From positions 682,001 to 746,000 of the forward strand of contig OZ253584.1 of assembly GCA_965263165.1 (NCBI GenBank): a stretch of DNA of 64,000 bases, written 5' to 3'. This document shows, in pieces, positions 16,887 to 26,016 of the stretch; within the stretch, counting starts at the first letter, position 1; every line of letters starts with the position of its first letter. The notes beneath the pieces are model-generated. The model was not told the DNA's origin. It saw nothing but the letters and a program-made list of their open reading frames with translations, and did not search any database. This DNA is from SAR202-VII-2 sp965263165 (GTDB taxonomy: Bacteria > Chloroflexota > Dehalococcoidia > Lucifugimonadales > SAR202-VII-2). The translations under genes and the position numbers were made by a program.

Positions 16887-17105
16887 GAAGGGGGGTTCCC
16901 CTGTCATGCGCTCGAATCGCAGTGAGTCCCGCGCAGCTTGTTCAGGGATTTCCAAGGCGACAGCGATCAGGAACCCAATCCAAAAACGGTCGGCCTCACC
17001 ACGACTCCGCTATACCAACAGGCCAGAAATCCGCTTGCTGGATGCCCATGATATCCCTATCCTGGGCGTCTGCAACGTCCCTTGCAACCCATACGGGAGG
17101 CGACC

Positions 17106-17756
17106 ATGCTGACCACACTGGCTGAAAAGGTCGATCCCAGTCACGCCGCTCTCCTGGTCATCGACATGCAGAACGACTTCTGCCATGACGAGGGCGCCCT
17201 GGGAAAGCACGGCTACGACGTGAAGCGCGTCCAGGACATCATCCCTCGGCTGCGCCGCCTCATCGCCGAGGCTCGTAGCGTGGGTATGCCGGTCATATTC
17301 GCCAGGGCCGTCCACAACCAGTGGACCGACTCAGATGTCCGCAGGGAGCGCCACCTGAACAAGTACCGCTCCAACTGTCAGGAAGGGACCTGGGGCGCCG
17401 AGTGGTGCGGCGTGGCCCCCGAGCCCGGCGACCAGGTCATCACCAAGCACCGGTACAGCGCCTTCATCAACACCAACCTCGACCTTATCCTGCGGGCCAG
17501 CGGCATCAGGACGATCATCGCCACCGGCACGTCCACCGACGCCTGTGTGGAGTCCACAGCCAGGGACGGCTTCATGCTGGACTACTACGTTGTCTTTGTG
17601 GACGATTGCAGCGGGGCCGTCACCCAGGAAGCCCACGATGGCGCCCTGCGGGCCATCCAGACCCACTTTGGCATCGTGACGCAGTCTGAGGACGTGATCA
17701 ACGCGCTGCCGCGGGAAAAAGCGCCGACCGGCACCGCGGCTACCCGTTTGCCCTGA
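17106..17756 (+). CDS. Isochorismatase-family cysteine hydrolase
   Basis: 216 residues. Start ATG at 17106 with CGGGAGG six bases ahead. Catalytic triad of the family: Asp20 in LLVIDMQNDF, Lys in ITKHRYSAF and Cys in TSTDACVESTARDG; the cis-peptide region precedes the Cys. The CVESTARD block is typical of amidohydrolases such as ureidoacrylate, biuret or N-carbamoyl-sarcosine hydrolases rather than true isochorismatases. Substrate not determined. It sits just downstream of repeat element copy 1. Confidence 0.88.
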   Translation: MLTTLAEKVDPSHAALLVIDMQNDFCHDEGALGKHGYDVKRVQDIIPRLRRLIAEARSVGMPVIFARAVHNQWTDSDVRRERHLNKYRSNCQEGTWGAEWCGVAPEPGDQVITKHRYSAFINTNLDLILRASGIRTIIATGTSTDACVESTARDGFMLDYYVVFVDDCSGAVTQEAHDGALRAIQTHFGIVTQSEDVINALPREKAPTGTAATRLP

Positions 17757-17800
17757 CGCGGACCTCAGCGACCGGCGCCGCCGCCGAGCGTTCCCTCTCC

Positions 17801-18697
17801 CTACTTCGCTTCCGGGGGCCCCCCCACGTCGCGCAGGAAACGCTCCACCTCGGAAGAGAGCTGGGGAAGCTCTTCTTCGTTCCCCCCAACCGCGGCCGTC
17901 TCCGTCTCGCTGTCGTACACCGACTCGAGCTTCGTGATGGCTTCCTTCAGGCGGGGGTCGCGCTGCGCCCATTCGTCCAGACGCCGGTACTGACGCTCGC
18001 CCCTGGCCTTGACTGAGTCCAGGTCCAGATCGAGGCTGTACAGGTCATTGAGAAGGGTAATCAGGGTGTGCTGCCCCATCGCATCTTCTTCGAGCTGTGC
18101 GTAGCTCGGAAGCTGTATCAGCACCACCAGCGCCGGGATCCCCAACCTCGCAGCCTCTTCATGCACCAGCGTCATCACGCTGGTGGGTCCTTCGTAGGCA
18201 CTGGAATGAACGCCCATGCTCTCCAGGTAGGTCTGCAGATCCTCGTCCGTGGACGAGCCGCTAGCCCGCAGGGGCCGGGTGTGCGGCGCCGGCCCGTACA
18301 TGGCGCCAATCATGGAGAACCGCTGCACGTCCAATGCTTCCATCACCTGGCCGATGGACTCAACCAGATCCTCGCCCTGCGAGTGTGGCTCCAAGGCGTG
18401 CATCAACACCATGTCCTGGCCGTCCTCCCGTCTGACGGAGCGCAGGACGCTATTGGGAAGCTCCACTCTCCTGCCCCCCTGGGGCCGGTATATCGTGGGG
18501 CGATACCGCGTCATGTCGTAGAAGGCGCTCGGACGGCGCAACTGTCCCAGGTCCTGCGAGCCGAGGCGCTTCTCCAGATACCCCAGAGTCAGCGTCCCCA
18601 CCGAGCCCACGTCGACCCATGGCCGGAGGCCCAACAGCAAGTGGGGTTTCTCCAAGCTGGGTAGCGGCTCTACAAGGTCGAAGGCGCCTACTTGCAT
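17801..18697 (-). CDS. PAC2-family protein
   Basis: 298 residues. The pattern fits the PAC2 (proteasome assembly chaperone 2-like) family: N-terminal LLLGLRPWVDVGSVGTLTL, central MIGAMYGPAPHTRP, and VHEEAARLGIPALVVLIQLPSY. The C-terminal 60 residues are charged and probably helical. PAC2 proteins occur in Actinobacteria, Chloroflexota and archaea; bacterial members have no settled role. No proteasome gene is visible here. Monocistronic by its surroundings (44 bp from a convergent gene, divergent from the next). Confidence 0.75.
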   Translation of the reverse strand: MQVGAFDLVEPLPSLEKPHLLLGLRPWVDVGSVGTLTLGYLEKRLGSQDLGQLRRPSAFYDMTRYRPTIYRPQGGRRVELPNSVLRSVRREDGQDMVLMHALEPHSQGEDLVESIGQVMEALDVQRFSMIGAMYGPAPHTRPLRASGSSTDEDLQTYLESMGVHSSAYEGPTSVMTLVHEEAARLGIPALVVLIQLPSYAQLEEDAMGQHTLITLLNDLYSLDLDLDSVKARGERQYRRLDEWAQRDPRLKEAITKLESVYDSETETAAVGGNEEELPQLSSEVERFLRDVGGPPEAK

Positions 18698-18874
18698 CCC
18701 ATCCTCCCACAGAGTTGACCGCCCTACGGGAACCTCTGTCCCTCTCCGCCGCGGCTGCCCTCTGAGTGAGCCTCATGCTAGGCGCGCCATCCCAAGGTGT
18801 CAAGGCGAATGAGCTCCGGGCAAGCTATACTAACAGCCAGGCGTCTCCCCCAATCCTCCTATCGGAGATGGGCT

Positions 18875-19636
18875 GTGGCTCACCCAACAAACGACGGTCC
18901 CCAACGGCCTCCCTCAACAAGGCCGGCCGTATCCGTCCTCGTTCTGCCCTCCTACCGTGCTGCGGTGGAGCCAGGCCTCGTTGACGACCTCGCCGGCCTT
19001 GGTTACCCGGCCGAGGTCATACGCGTTGAGGCCAACGTCCAAGACAGTAGGTCCACCGTCGACCCGCCCTTCTCCTCCGCCTCCTTCCGGCGCTGCCGGC
19101 TGCCAGCCCCAACAACGCCCTTCCTTGCGATGCTCTTCGGCCTCTGCTACTGCCAGGCCGACCTCGTCATTCTCGCCAGCGGCGGCATCCGGTTGGCCGC
19201 AGAAGAAGTTGCTCTGCTGCTGCGCCGCCAGAAGGAAACATCCGCCGAAGTCGTTGTTGCCGCCAGGTTCGGCGCCGGCTCCCGCAGCAACCACCCGTGG
19301 CGGTACCGGCTGCTCACTGCCATCGTGCGCGAATACCTCCGGCTCCTCACCGGCAGTCCACTCAGGGACCCCCGGTCCGGCCTCAAGCTCTTTCAACGGG
19401 ACTCCCTCGCCGCCTTCATCAGGGACGTTCACCGCTCCGGCATTCCCTTCGACCCCCACGACCTCACGCTCCTCGCATCCCGCGGCCGCCAGACCATCGT
19501 GGAGGCGCCGCTTGAAGCCCGGTTCGGCGACGCTCCATTCGGCATTTCGATGGCCCTCGCCCGCCATGTCATCGTAACCCCACTCAGGCGCCGCACCGCC
19601 CTCTTCCGGCGACAATCCCGGACCTCCTCGTCCTGA
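18875..19636 (+). CDS. GT2-like glycosyltransferase homologue lacking a clear DxD
   Basis: About 253 residues from a GTG at 18875 with CGGAGATGG upstream; open frame extends back to 18797, so the start is uncertain. The C-terminal half resembles dolichyl-phosphate-mannose-synthase-type GT2 proteins: AEVVVAARFG, YRLLTAIVREYLRLLTG, LRDPRSGLKLFQRDSL. The usual metal-binding DxD is replaced by VILASGG, so catalysis is doubtful or metal-independent. It precedes the prenyl-reductase gene; a shared role in prenyl-linked lipids or glycans is speculation. Confidence 0.6.
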   Translation: MAHPTNDGPQRPPSTRPAVSVLVLPSYRAAVEPGLVDDLAGLGYPAEVIRVEANVQDSRSTVDPPFSSASFRRCRLPAPTTPFLAMLFGLCYCQADLVILASGGIRLAAEEVALLLRRQKETSAEVVVAARFGAGSRSNHPWRYRLLTAIVREYLRLLTGSPLRDPRSGLKLFQRDSLAAFIRDVHRSGIPFDPHDLTLLASRGRQTIVEAPLEARFGDAPFGISMALARHVIVTPLRRRTALFRRQSRTSSS

Positions 19637-19685
19637 ATCCAGACACTGATCGTCCGCACGGCGGCCATGCTTCTCCCCGATTCCT

Positions 19686-19694
19686 GGTATGCTA
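19686..19694 (+). promoter_or_regulatory. Extended -10 element upstream of the prenyl reductase
   Basis: TGGTATGCT, identical to the element before the FIST gene, about 107 bp before the reductase start. No clear -35. Confidence 0.35.
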
Positions 19695-19800
19695 AGGACG
19701 CGCAGCACAGGCCCGTTCTCGCAGCTTGTACGACGGCCCTCCTCACAATGAACGCTCCCCATCGCCAACGACTCGCCCTTCTCGGAGCCGCTGTAGGTTG

Positions 19801-21177
19801 ATGGACTTTGACGTCGTAATTGCTGGCGCCGGGCCGTCCGGCTCCGCAGTGGCCCGGGCCACTGCCCAGTCCGGCCTGAAGGTCCTCTTCGTCGAGGAGC
19901 ATCGGCAGGTGGGCAGCCCCCTCCAATGCTCCGGCTTCGTTACCCCCAGAACGCTCGACATCGCCAACGTCGCTATCGACGGCCTAGTCAAGAACCACGT
20001 CAAGGGCGCCGTCGTTCACGCCCCGGGGTCAAAACCCCTAAAGCTCGGCGGCGACCGCGTCCGCGCCCTGGCCTTGGACCGCGTTGCCTTGGACCGCCGC
20101 CTGGCTCAGGACGCCGTGGACGCTGGCGCCACCCTGCTCCACGAAACAAGGCTGGTGGACATACAGCGGGCCAACGGGCGTCTGCAACTGGGGCTCTGGC
20201 GGGGACCAAAACGGAAGAACCTCTCCATCAGCACCCCCCTGCTCATCGGCGCCGACGGCTGGTATTCCACCGTGGCGCGTTGGATGGGTTCCCCGCCCAG
20301 CCAGGCCATCCGCTGCGCAAGCGTGGATGGCTATCTGCCCGGCCTGGCGCAGGATCTGGCCCACGTGGTCGTTGGCGAGGGTGTGGCGCCCGGCTGGTTC
20401 GGCTGGGCCATCCCGCTTGGCGGCGGACGCGTCCGCATCGGCGTCGGCTGCGACCCAACAGCCCAGCGCTCCAGGCCGGCAGACCTCCTGCCGGGTCTCT
20501 TCAAGGCTCTGGATCTCGACTTCGAGACCTTTGAGGTCGAAAACCGGGTGGGCGGCTTCATCCCCATCCACCGCAACGGCCACGAATCCAACGGCCATCC
20601 CCATCCGCCCCACGCCGATAACGTCATGTTGGTGGGCGACGCCGCCCGCCAGGCCAAGCCCACATCCGGTGGGGGCATCTACCCCGGCTTGGTCGCCGCG
20701 ATGCACGCCTCCGCAGCGGCCGTGGACGCACACGAACGCGGCGACTTCTCGGCGGGTAGACTCAGCGCCTACGCAGACGCATGGCGGCGCGAGCTCGGGG
20801 CAGAGTTCGACCGTGAAGCGGACATGCGCCGTCTGTTCCTTCGCCTCGGCGACTCCGACCTGAAAAGGGCCGTATCGCTGCTGCGCTTTCCCGGCGCCCA
20901 GCGGCTCATCCGACGTTACGGAGACATCGACTTTCAGTCGCCGCTGTTCTTCAAGTTCGGCAGGCTGCTGCCCGTCTTCCTGGGTCTCGTGCCAGCGGGA
21001 CTCACGGTCCTCGGCCCTTGGGGTGTCCTTCGCGACCGGGTCAACGGCACCGCCCGCGCCCCCCACCGCCCGCCCATTGAGCGTACCGGCCGGGGAACGG
21101 GCAATGGCTCAGGAAGCCTCGAAGCGGGGGTACGAGCCAAAGACCTTGCAGAGCGACACTCTGGCTTGCAGCGCTGA
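19801..21177 (+). CDS. Geranylgeranyl reductase-family FAD enzyme
   Basis: 458 residues from the ATG at 19801. N-terminal FAD fold: VVIAGAGPSGSAVARA (GxGxxG), Glu at the end of the second strand (VLFVEEH), QCSGFVTPR substrate loop and LALDRVALDRRLA. The second FAD motif is MLVGDAARQAKPTSGGGIYPG. Members reduce isoprenoid double bonds (chlorophyll side chain, menaquinone, archaeal lipids); the substrate here is unknown. The 3' end overlaps the convergent pheA by 69 bases, so the last 20-odd residues, which look low-complexity, may be a poorly conserved tail. Confidence 0.85.
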   Translation: MDFDVVIAGAGPSGSAVARATAQSGLKVLFVEEHRQVGSPLQCSGFVTPRTLDIANVAIDGLVKNHVKGAVVHAPGSKPLKLGGDRVRALALDRVALDRRLAQDAVDAGATLLHETRLVDIQRANGRLQLGLWRGPKRKNLSISTPLLIGADGWYSTVARWMGSPPSQAIRCASVDGYLPGLAQDLAHVVVGEGVAPGWFGWAIPLGGGRVRIGVGCDPTAQRSRPADLLPGLFKALDLDFETFEVENRVGGFIPIHRNGHESNGHPHPPHADNVMLVGDAARQAKPTSGGGIYPGLVAAMHASAAAVDAHERGDFSAGRLSAYADAWRRELGAEFDREADMRRLFLRLGDSDLKRAVSLLRFPGAQRLIRRYGDIDFQSPLFFKFGRLLPVFLGLVPAGLTVLGPWGVLRDRVNGTARAPHRPPIERTGRGTGNGSGSLEAGVRAKDLAERHSGLQR

Positions 21178-21972
21178 GAGAGCCTCCCTCACGCCGGCGT
21201 CCAGCTTGTGTCCCTCTAGGTCTATGAGAAAAATGTACCTTCCCAGGCCGTCCTTGGTTGGCCGCGACTCGATCTTGGCGAGGTTGATGTTCCGGTCGGC
21301 GAACAGCTTCAGGACGGCGTAGAGCTGACCCGGAATGTCCTGGTCGAAAGAGAAGCACAGCGACGTCTTGTCGCGTCCTGTCGGCGGGTGATCCTCACGA
21401 GCCAGCACCACGAAGCGGGTCTCATTGTTCGGCCTGTCCTGTATTCCCTCTTCCGCGATCACCACGCCGTAGATCTCCGCAGCGCGCCGCGTGGCGATCG
21501 CCGCCACTGGGACCGGCCAAGCCGCCCCCTTTACATGCTCCACCGCCATCGCCTCCTGCATGTACTCCACAGCCGCTGCCGTGCTGAGCGCGGGCAGAAC
21601 ATCCGCCTTTGGAAACCGCTGCTTGATGTAGTCGCGGCACTGCCCCAGGGCCTGGGGGTGCGATATCACGACCCCAATCTGATCCAGGTCCGTCCCCGGC
21701 GCGACCAGGAGGCAGTGCTCCACAGCTAGGTTCAACTCGCGCCGGATGCGGAGGCGCGACTCTTGAATCAGTAGGTCGAGCGTATCGTTGACGGCGCCTT
21801 CGAGGCTGTTCTCAATGGGGGCCACGCCCTCGTCCGAGTCCCCCACAGCCACAGCGTTCCCCACGGCGGCAATCGAGGCGAGGGGCGTCAGGACGGCGCC
21901 GGCGTCGTATCGACGGGCTGCCTCTTCGGTGTACGTGCCGGCCGGTCCCAGATAGGCGATGGTGCGCGCCAC
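21109..21972 (-). CDS. pheA: Prephenate dehydratase with ACT domain
   Basis: 287 residues. Catalytic domain (about 1-180): AYLGPAGTYTEEAA, PIENSLEGAVNDTLDLL, SHPQALGQCRDY and the catalytic NNETRFVVL. ACT domain (about 200-280) with the phenylalanine-binding KIESRPTKDGLGRY. It makes phenylpyruvate for phenylalanine synthesis with feedback control. No chorismate mutase domain is fused. It is the last gene of the potassium-uptake operon, 3 bp after an RCK gene, an unusual partnership. Confidence 0.96.
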   Translation of the reverse strand: MARTIAYLGPAGTYTEEAARRYDAGAVLTPLASIAAVGNAVAVGDSDEGVAPIENSLEGAVNDTLDLLIQESRLRIRRELNLAVEHCLLVAPGTDLDQIGVVISHPQALGQCRDYIKQRFPKADVLPALSTAAAVEYMQEAMAVEHVKGAAWPVPVAAIATRRAAEIYGVVIAEEGIQDRPNNETRFVVLAREDHPPTGRDKTSLCFSFDQDIPGQLYAVLKLFADRNINLAKIESRPTKDGLGRYIFLIDLEGHKLDAGVREALSALQARVSLCKVFGSYPRFEAS

Positions 21973-21975
21973 GGG

Positions 21976-22641
21976 TTAATGCACCTGCGTCAGTGTTTTG
22001 AGGAGCGTCTCCTCCTCATCCTGGGTGGTCACACAGACCACCTCGTCCTCCGCCTTGAGCACCAGCTCATCGTTGGGAGGATGGACAGCCCCTTCGTGGC
22101 TGATGACGAGCGTTACATGGGAGTTCGCGGGCAACAGCACTTCCCGCAGGGGCCTGTCCAGCACCATCCCATCCGCAGGCACCCGGATAACCACCACCTC
22201 CCTGTGCGACGTCTCCAGGTTCAGCAAGTGCACCAGTGAATGCGTCGGGATCTCTTCCTCGATGTTCTTCAGGATGATCTCGGTGCTGCTCACCGGCTTG
22301 TCCACCCCCAACTGCTTGAACAGCGGCTGATTGCTGGGGTTGTTGACGAGCGCCACCGTGCGTTGGACGTTGAAGACGTGCTTCGCCACCTGGCAGATCA
22401 CCAGGTTATCGGAGTCGCTGGCGGTGGTGGCAACCATCAGATCGGCGCGTTCCGCCCCGGCCTCCCTCAGCACCCCCACCTCGCTGCCATCCCCGATCAG
22501 CGCCATGCTGCCCACCTCTTCGGTGAAGCGGGAAATCCGGCTAGGATTGTTCTCGATAACGAGGACCTCGTGCCCCACCGCGGCCAACGCCTTCGAAAGG
22601 TGATAGCCCACGCGCCCGCACCCGACCACCAGAATGTACAA
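21976..22641 (-). CDS. TrkA-type RCK protein (NAD-binding plus RCK C)
   Basis: 221 residues. RCK N: ILVVGCGRVGYHLSKAL (GxGxxG), acidic residue at the end of the second strand, LIGDGSEVGVLREAGAERAD. RCK C begins near residue 140. Such proteins form an octameric ring that gates a Trk/Ktr channel in response to nucleotide or c-di-AMP. Start is probably TTG at 22641 with AGGAG upstream. It is the third RCK gene of this operon. Confidence 0.88.
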   Translation of the reverse strand: MYILVVGCGRVGYHLSKALAAVGHEVLVIENNPSRISRFTEEVGSMALIGDGSEVGVLREAGAERADLMVATTASDSDNLVICQVAKHVFNVQRTVALVNNPSNQPLFKQLGVDKPVSSTEIILKNIEEEIPTHSLVHLLNLETSHREVVVIRVPADGMVLDRPLREVLLPANSHVTLVISHEGAVHPPNDELVLKAEDEVVCVTTQDEEETLLKTLTQVH

Positions 22642-22650
22642 ACCCCGCTC

Positions 22651-23052
22651 CTAACGGTGCACGGCGTCGAGGATATTGTTGGTCAGATAGGTAATGGGAC
22701 TCACCGCCTCGATCCCCAGCGCCTGGTACATTTGTTGCCTGGCGGGGTCGTTCATGCGGCACACCACCCGATTCACATGGAATAGCGTCCTTGCCATCTG
22801 GGCCGCCATCGCGTTCTGCGTGTCGTGCGAGGACACGGCGATGAAAGCGTCCGCTTCCGTTATCCCCGCCTGCCGAAGGTCATCCTGGCTCGTGCCGTCC
22901 CCCTGGAAGGCAATGCTCTCCCTGTACTCCGGCGAGATGCGTAGGAAGCTCTCCGGATTCAGATCCATGATCCGGACATCGTGCCCTTCCCGCATGAGCA
23001 GCGTGGCCACCGAGGACCCCACTCTGCCACACCCCATCACAAGAATACGCAC
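22651..23052 (-). CDS. RCK N-only protein (single Rossmann domain)
   Basis: 133 residues; only the NAD-binding half of a TrkA subunit: ILVMGCGRVGSSVATLL, MDLNPESF, AFQGDGTSQDDLRQAGITEAD and FIAVSSHDTQNAM. It ends after the Rossmann domain with no RCK C, so it may pair with the neighbouring full-length RCK protein. GTG start at 23052. Nine bases separate it from the gene on either side, so it is not a broken longer gene as far as I can see. Confidence 0.82.
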   Translation of the reverse strand: MRILVMGCGRVGSSVATLLMREGHDVRIMDLNPESFLRISPEYRESIAFQGDGTSQDDLRQAGITEADAFIAVSSHDTQNAMAAQMARTLFHVNRVVCRMNDPARQQMYQALGIEAVSPITYLTNNILDAVHR

Positions 23053-23061
23053 CTTGGCCCC

Positions 23062-23514
23062 CTACCAGCTCGTCGCGCCGGCCATGGCCGGCGCCGGCTC
23101 TCTCAGCACGATCACCTTGCAGGGAGCATTGCGCAGCACGTAGGGTACGGCATTCCGCATATCCGAAACGCCATGTTGGTGCTTGAAGGGCATGGCAATA
23201 ACGATTGTGTCCGCGCCCGTCTGTATCGCCTCTTCAACCACGGCTGGCCCGGCGTTCCGCACCTGAACCAGGTCGCCCACCACGTTGGACTTGCACTGCT
23301 TCGCTCGCTGCTCCAAGGAGCGCAGCACGTCCTCCCCCTTGTTGATGTCCTCCACCGAGAGCTCGCAGTCCACAGGGCGGGACCGAGGCACCTCGATGAC
23401 GTACAGAACGTGGACCTTGCCCTTGCACAACCGCGCGAGGTTGCTGGCAACCTCAATCGCCTCCGCCTCGCTGGGGTGACCGCTCACTGGCACAAGAACG
23501 TTTCGCGCATCCAT
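23062..23514 (-). CDS. Universal stress protein (UspA fold)
   Basis: 150 residues. VLVPVSGHPSEAEAIEVASNLA at the N-terminus and a late CKVIVLRE strand are UspA-like. The ATP-binding GxxG...GS motif is missing: the region reads AMPFKHQHGVSDMRNAVPY, so it is probably a non-ATP type. It sits inside the potassium operon between RCK genes. Usp proteins next to K+ transporters are known to act as accessory regulators; that role here is inference. Confidence 0.82.
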   Translation of the reverse strand: MDARNVLVPVSGHPSEAEAIEVASNLARLCKGKVHVLYVIEVPRSRPVDCELSVEDINKGEDVLRSLEQRAKQCKSNVVGDLVQVRNAGPAVVEEAIQTGADTIVIAMPFKHQHGVSDMRNAVPYVLRNAPCKVIVLREPAPAMAGATSW

Positions 23515-23605
23515 GGAAGACCGGGGGCTCCTCGTAGGTTTTCACAATCCGGGCGATGCCCAATTATGGGGCTTCCGTCAAGACCAGACAAGATGATGCC
23601 CGCTG

Positions 23606-24370
23606 CTATCTCGCCTCGGCCCCAACGTCCGGAATGGGCTCCAGGAGTCTTTCCAACAACTCCGTGCGCCCCCCCACCACGATGGAGTCCCCCTCCAACA
23701 GGGTCTCATCCTCGTCGGGGTTCAGAACCAGATCCTTACCTCTCCGTATCGCCATCACCACCAGTCCGTACTTATCCCTGGCGCGGCCCGAGCGCACTTC
23801 CTTCAGCGTACAACCCACCAGCTTCGGAGGCACCCGCAGTTTCGTGATGCTGAAGTCCGGGGCCACGCTCATGTAATCGTCGAGGTATTCCCTGAGGCGG
23901 TACGGCAGCGACACCAGATGCACCAACTCCTCCCCCGCCTCTCCCTCGATCTGCACTACCTTATCCGCCCCAAGACGAGAGAGAGCGCTGGAGTGCACCC
24001 TGTCCTGCGCACGGGCGATGATAAACGGCCGCAGCTCTTCATCCACTGCCTGCGGCCCCTGACGCCGCAGCCTCCGCTGACGTTCTTCGTCCCGCAGGCT
24101 GTTGAGCAGCACCGTCACCAGCAGGCTTGACTGCACGTCCGAACCGATGGCCACTACCGCCACATCGTAGTCGAGGATTCCCACCTCGCGCAGGAATCGC
24201 TCGTCGTTTGCGTCGCCCTGCACCGGGTAGGTCACGTCCCCGGTGACCTCCCTGACCTTCCCGGAGTCCTTGTCCAGCGCCAGCACGTCGTGGCCCGCCC
24301 TGTACAGCGCCCGCGCCATGGTCGACCCGAACCTGCCCAGCCCTAAGACCGCGACTTGTTTGGCCATCAC
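23606..24370 (-). CDS. TrkA/KtrA-type RCK protein
   Basis: 254 residues. RCK N with AVLGLGRFGSTMARAL, a charged insert around residues 100-115 (RDEERQRRLRRQ), and RCK C near residues 165-245 (VGCTLKEVRSGRARDKYGLVV). It starts 10 bp after the TrkH stop, so it is the most likely direct partner of that channel. ATG start doubled (MMAK). Family role: gating ring regulating K+ flux. Confidence 0.9.
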   Translation of the reverse strand: MMAKQVAVLGLGRFGSTMARALYRAGHDVLALDKDSGKVREVTGDVTYPVQGDANDERFLREVGILDYDVAVVAIGSDVQSSLLVTVLLNSLRDEERQRRLRRQGPQAVDEELRPFIIARAQDRVHSSALSRLGADKVVQIEGEAGEELVHLVSLPYRLREYLDDYMSVAPDFSITKLRVPPKLVGCTLKEVRSGRARDKYGLVVMAIRRGKDLVLNPDEDETLLEGDSIVVGGRTELLERLLEPIPDVGAEAR

Positions 24371-24380
24371 TGCCTCCTAC

Positions 24381-25838
24381 TCAACCAATCTTAACCCGCT
24401 CTTCACCATAACGATAGGTCGCATGCTGTTCTTGCTGGGCCAACGCCAGCGCCAGGGTCAGCGGCCCAAGCCTCCCCAAATACATGGCGACGGTGATGAT
24501 GATCTTCCCAACCGGCGACAACTCCGGCGTAATGCCCCGGCTCAGCCCCACCGTTCCATATGCCGACACCGTCTCGAAAAAGGCGGGGAAGAAGGCGGTG
24601 TCCTCCGTGACCGTGAGCAGTATTGCCGTGAAGAACACGACTACCGCCGCCACCATCACCACGACCAACGCCCTGTATACCTGGACCGCCGGCAGGCTCC
24701 GACCGAAGGCCACCGGCTGCGGGCGCCCCCGGATCGACGCCAGCACCGCGATCACCAACACCGCAAACGTGTTCACTTTGATACCGCCCGCCGTCGACGC
24801 CGACGCCCCGCCAATGAACATGAGCCCCGTCATAAAGAAGCCGGTCTCCAGCTCCATTTCCCCGAAGCTCACCGTGGCGAAGCCCGCCGTCCTCGACACC
24901 GCCGCGAAGAAGAACGAATTCATCAGCTTGTCGCCCACGGACAGGCCACCGAACGTGTCGCCGTTGGAGAATTCCATGAGGAAAATCAGCGGCGTCCCAA
25001 TGAGCAAGAGGAAGGCCGTGCCCACCAACACGATTTTCGTGTCGAGCAAGTAGCGCTTGAACCGATGCCGCAGCGTCGCCACGTCGCGGATGATGGTGTA
25101 GCTTATCGCTCCGAGCAGCGCCATCAGCAGCGTCACCGTCAGGAAGCCCGGGTGCGTCTGGAACCGCGTTATGCTCGGCAGAGCCCCGTCAGGATGCGGG
25201 AAGATGTCGAACCCGGCGTTATTGAAGGCCGAAATCGCGTGGAACACCGCGTACCCCAGCGCCTCCAGCGGCGCCCCCGTCAGGCCCCCGGCGCCGCTCC
25301 AAAACACCCCCCACAGCACAAGGAACCCCAGCACCTGAATGGCAACGGCCACTATGGCAATGGTGATGGCCAGCCGCACCACGCCACCAGGCCTCGGCGT
25401 CCCCATCGACTCCTGAATCAGGAGCCGGTTCGCCAGCGTGATGCGCCGCCCTATCAGGATGAACAGCAGCGTGGCGCTGGTCATAATACCCAGGCCGCCG
25501 AGAAAGATCAGCGCCGCTATCACGGTCTGACCGTAGGCCGTCCAATACCCGCCCGTGTCCACCACCACCAGTCCGGTGACGCAGACCGCGGAGGTGGCGG
25601 TCACCAGGGCAGTCAGGAACGGCGTGTACCTCGCCTGCTCGGTGGCCCAGGGCAGCATGAGCAGCGCTGTTCCGCCCGCGATGAGCAGAAAGAACAGGAT
25701 CGCGACGGTCCAATAGGAAGCGCGGGGCTTTCTCGGCCCCCGCGGCGACAGAAGCCGGAGGTGGATAGGACGTAGCTCTTCACGCCGGGGCCGGTGTACG
25801 ACCCTTTCTCCGGCAGGAAGATGCCAGCGCGTTCGCAT
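24381..25838 (-). CDS. trkH: TrkH/KtrB-type potassium uptake channel subunit
   Basis: 485 residues, about eight to ten membrane helices arranged as four M1-P-M2 repeats. Selectivity-loop stretches are visible: TSAVCVTGLVVVDTGG, NAGFDIFP, SRTAGFATVSF and YGTVGLSRG. It forms the pore for Na+- or H+-coupled K+ uptake and needs an RCK ring, which the next gene provides. A cytoplasmic N-terminal arm of about 40 basic residues precedes the first helix. Transcribed from a promoter at 26017-26045. Confidence 0.93.
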   Translation of the reverse strand: MRTRWHLPAGERVVHRPRREELRPIHLRLLSPRGPRKPRASYWTVAILFFLLIAGGTALLMLPWATEQARYTPFLTALVTATSAVCVTGLVVVDTGGYWTAYGQTVIAALIFLGGLGIMTSATLLFILIGRRITLANRLLIQESMGTPRPGGVVRLAITIAIVAVAIQVLGFLVLWGVFWSGAGGLTGAPLEALGYAVFHAISAFNNAGFDIFPHPDGALPSITRFQTHPGFLTVTLLMALLGAISYTIIRDVATLRHRFKRYLLDTKIVLVGTAFLLLIGTPLIFLMEFSNGDTFGGLSVGDKLMNSFFFAAVSRTAGFATVSFGEMELETGFFMTGLMFIGGASASTAGGIKVNTFAVLVIAVLASIRGRPQPVAFGRSLPAVQVYRALVVVMVAAVVVFFTAILLTVTEDTAFFPAFFETVSAYGTVGLSRGITPELSPVGKIIITVAMYLGRLGPLTLALALAQQEQHATYRYGEERVKIG

Positions 25839-26016
25839 ATCTGCCGCCCGCTAGGCCCCCGTCATAGGGGCGCTCCGTCCGGGTCCGCAAGCTGGGGCAA
25901 ACGCAAGAGAACGCGGAGTGTGGCTGCGAGAAGTCAGCGAAGGAGGAGTTGACGGCCTTATAGACGTCGTGGCGCGCCTCGGATGTTGGCCGATATCACA
26001 AGACGAAACGATGGGG

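Larger units (their letters stand above)
16179..16952 (+). mobile_element. Dispersed IS5-ended non-autonomous element, copy 1
   Basis: About 774 bp, no transposase. Left end GGATGCTCTGAACAAG, right end CTTGTTCAGGGATTTC; together they form imperfect terminal inverted repeats, and both are flanked by CAAG (16175-16178 and 16953-16956), a likely 4-bp target duplication. The interior matches copy 2 (33202-34660, opposite strand) over roughly 16226-16690, and copy 3 (49325-49836) over the promoter and reading-frame region. It contains a large palindrome, a consensus promoter, a short open frame and 21-bp tandem repeats (listed separately). The end GAACAAG resembles IS5-group ends, so an IS5-type transposase elsewhere may move it. 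Confidence 0.75.

Noticed and set aside
16957..17045. A tRNA-like stretch on the minus strand (TTGGTATAGCGG, GGTTC words).
   Set aside because: The ends do not pair as an acceptor stem and no anticodon arm forms.
25839..26016. c-di-AMP riboswitch in the trkH leader.
   Set aside because: I did not find the conserved core words; only a small GC hairpin is present.
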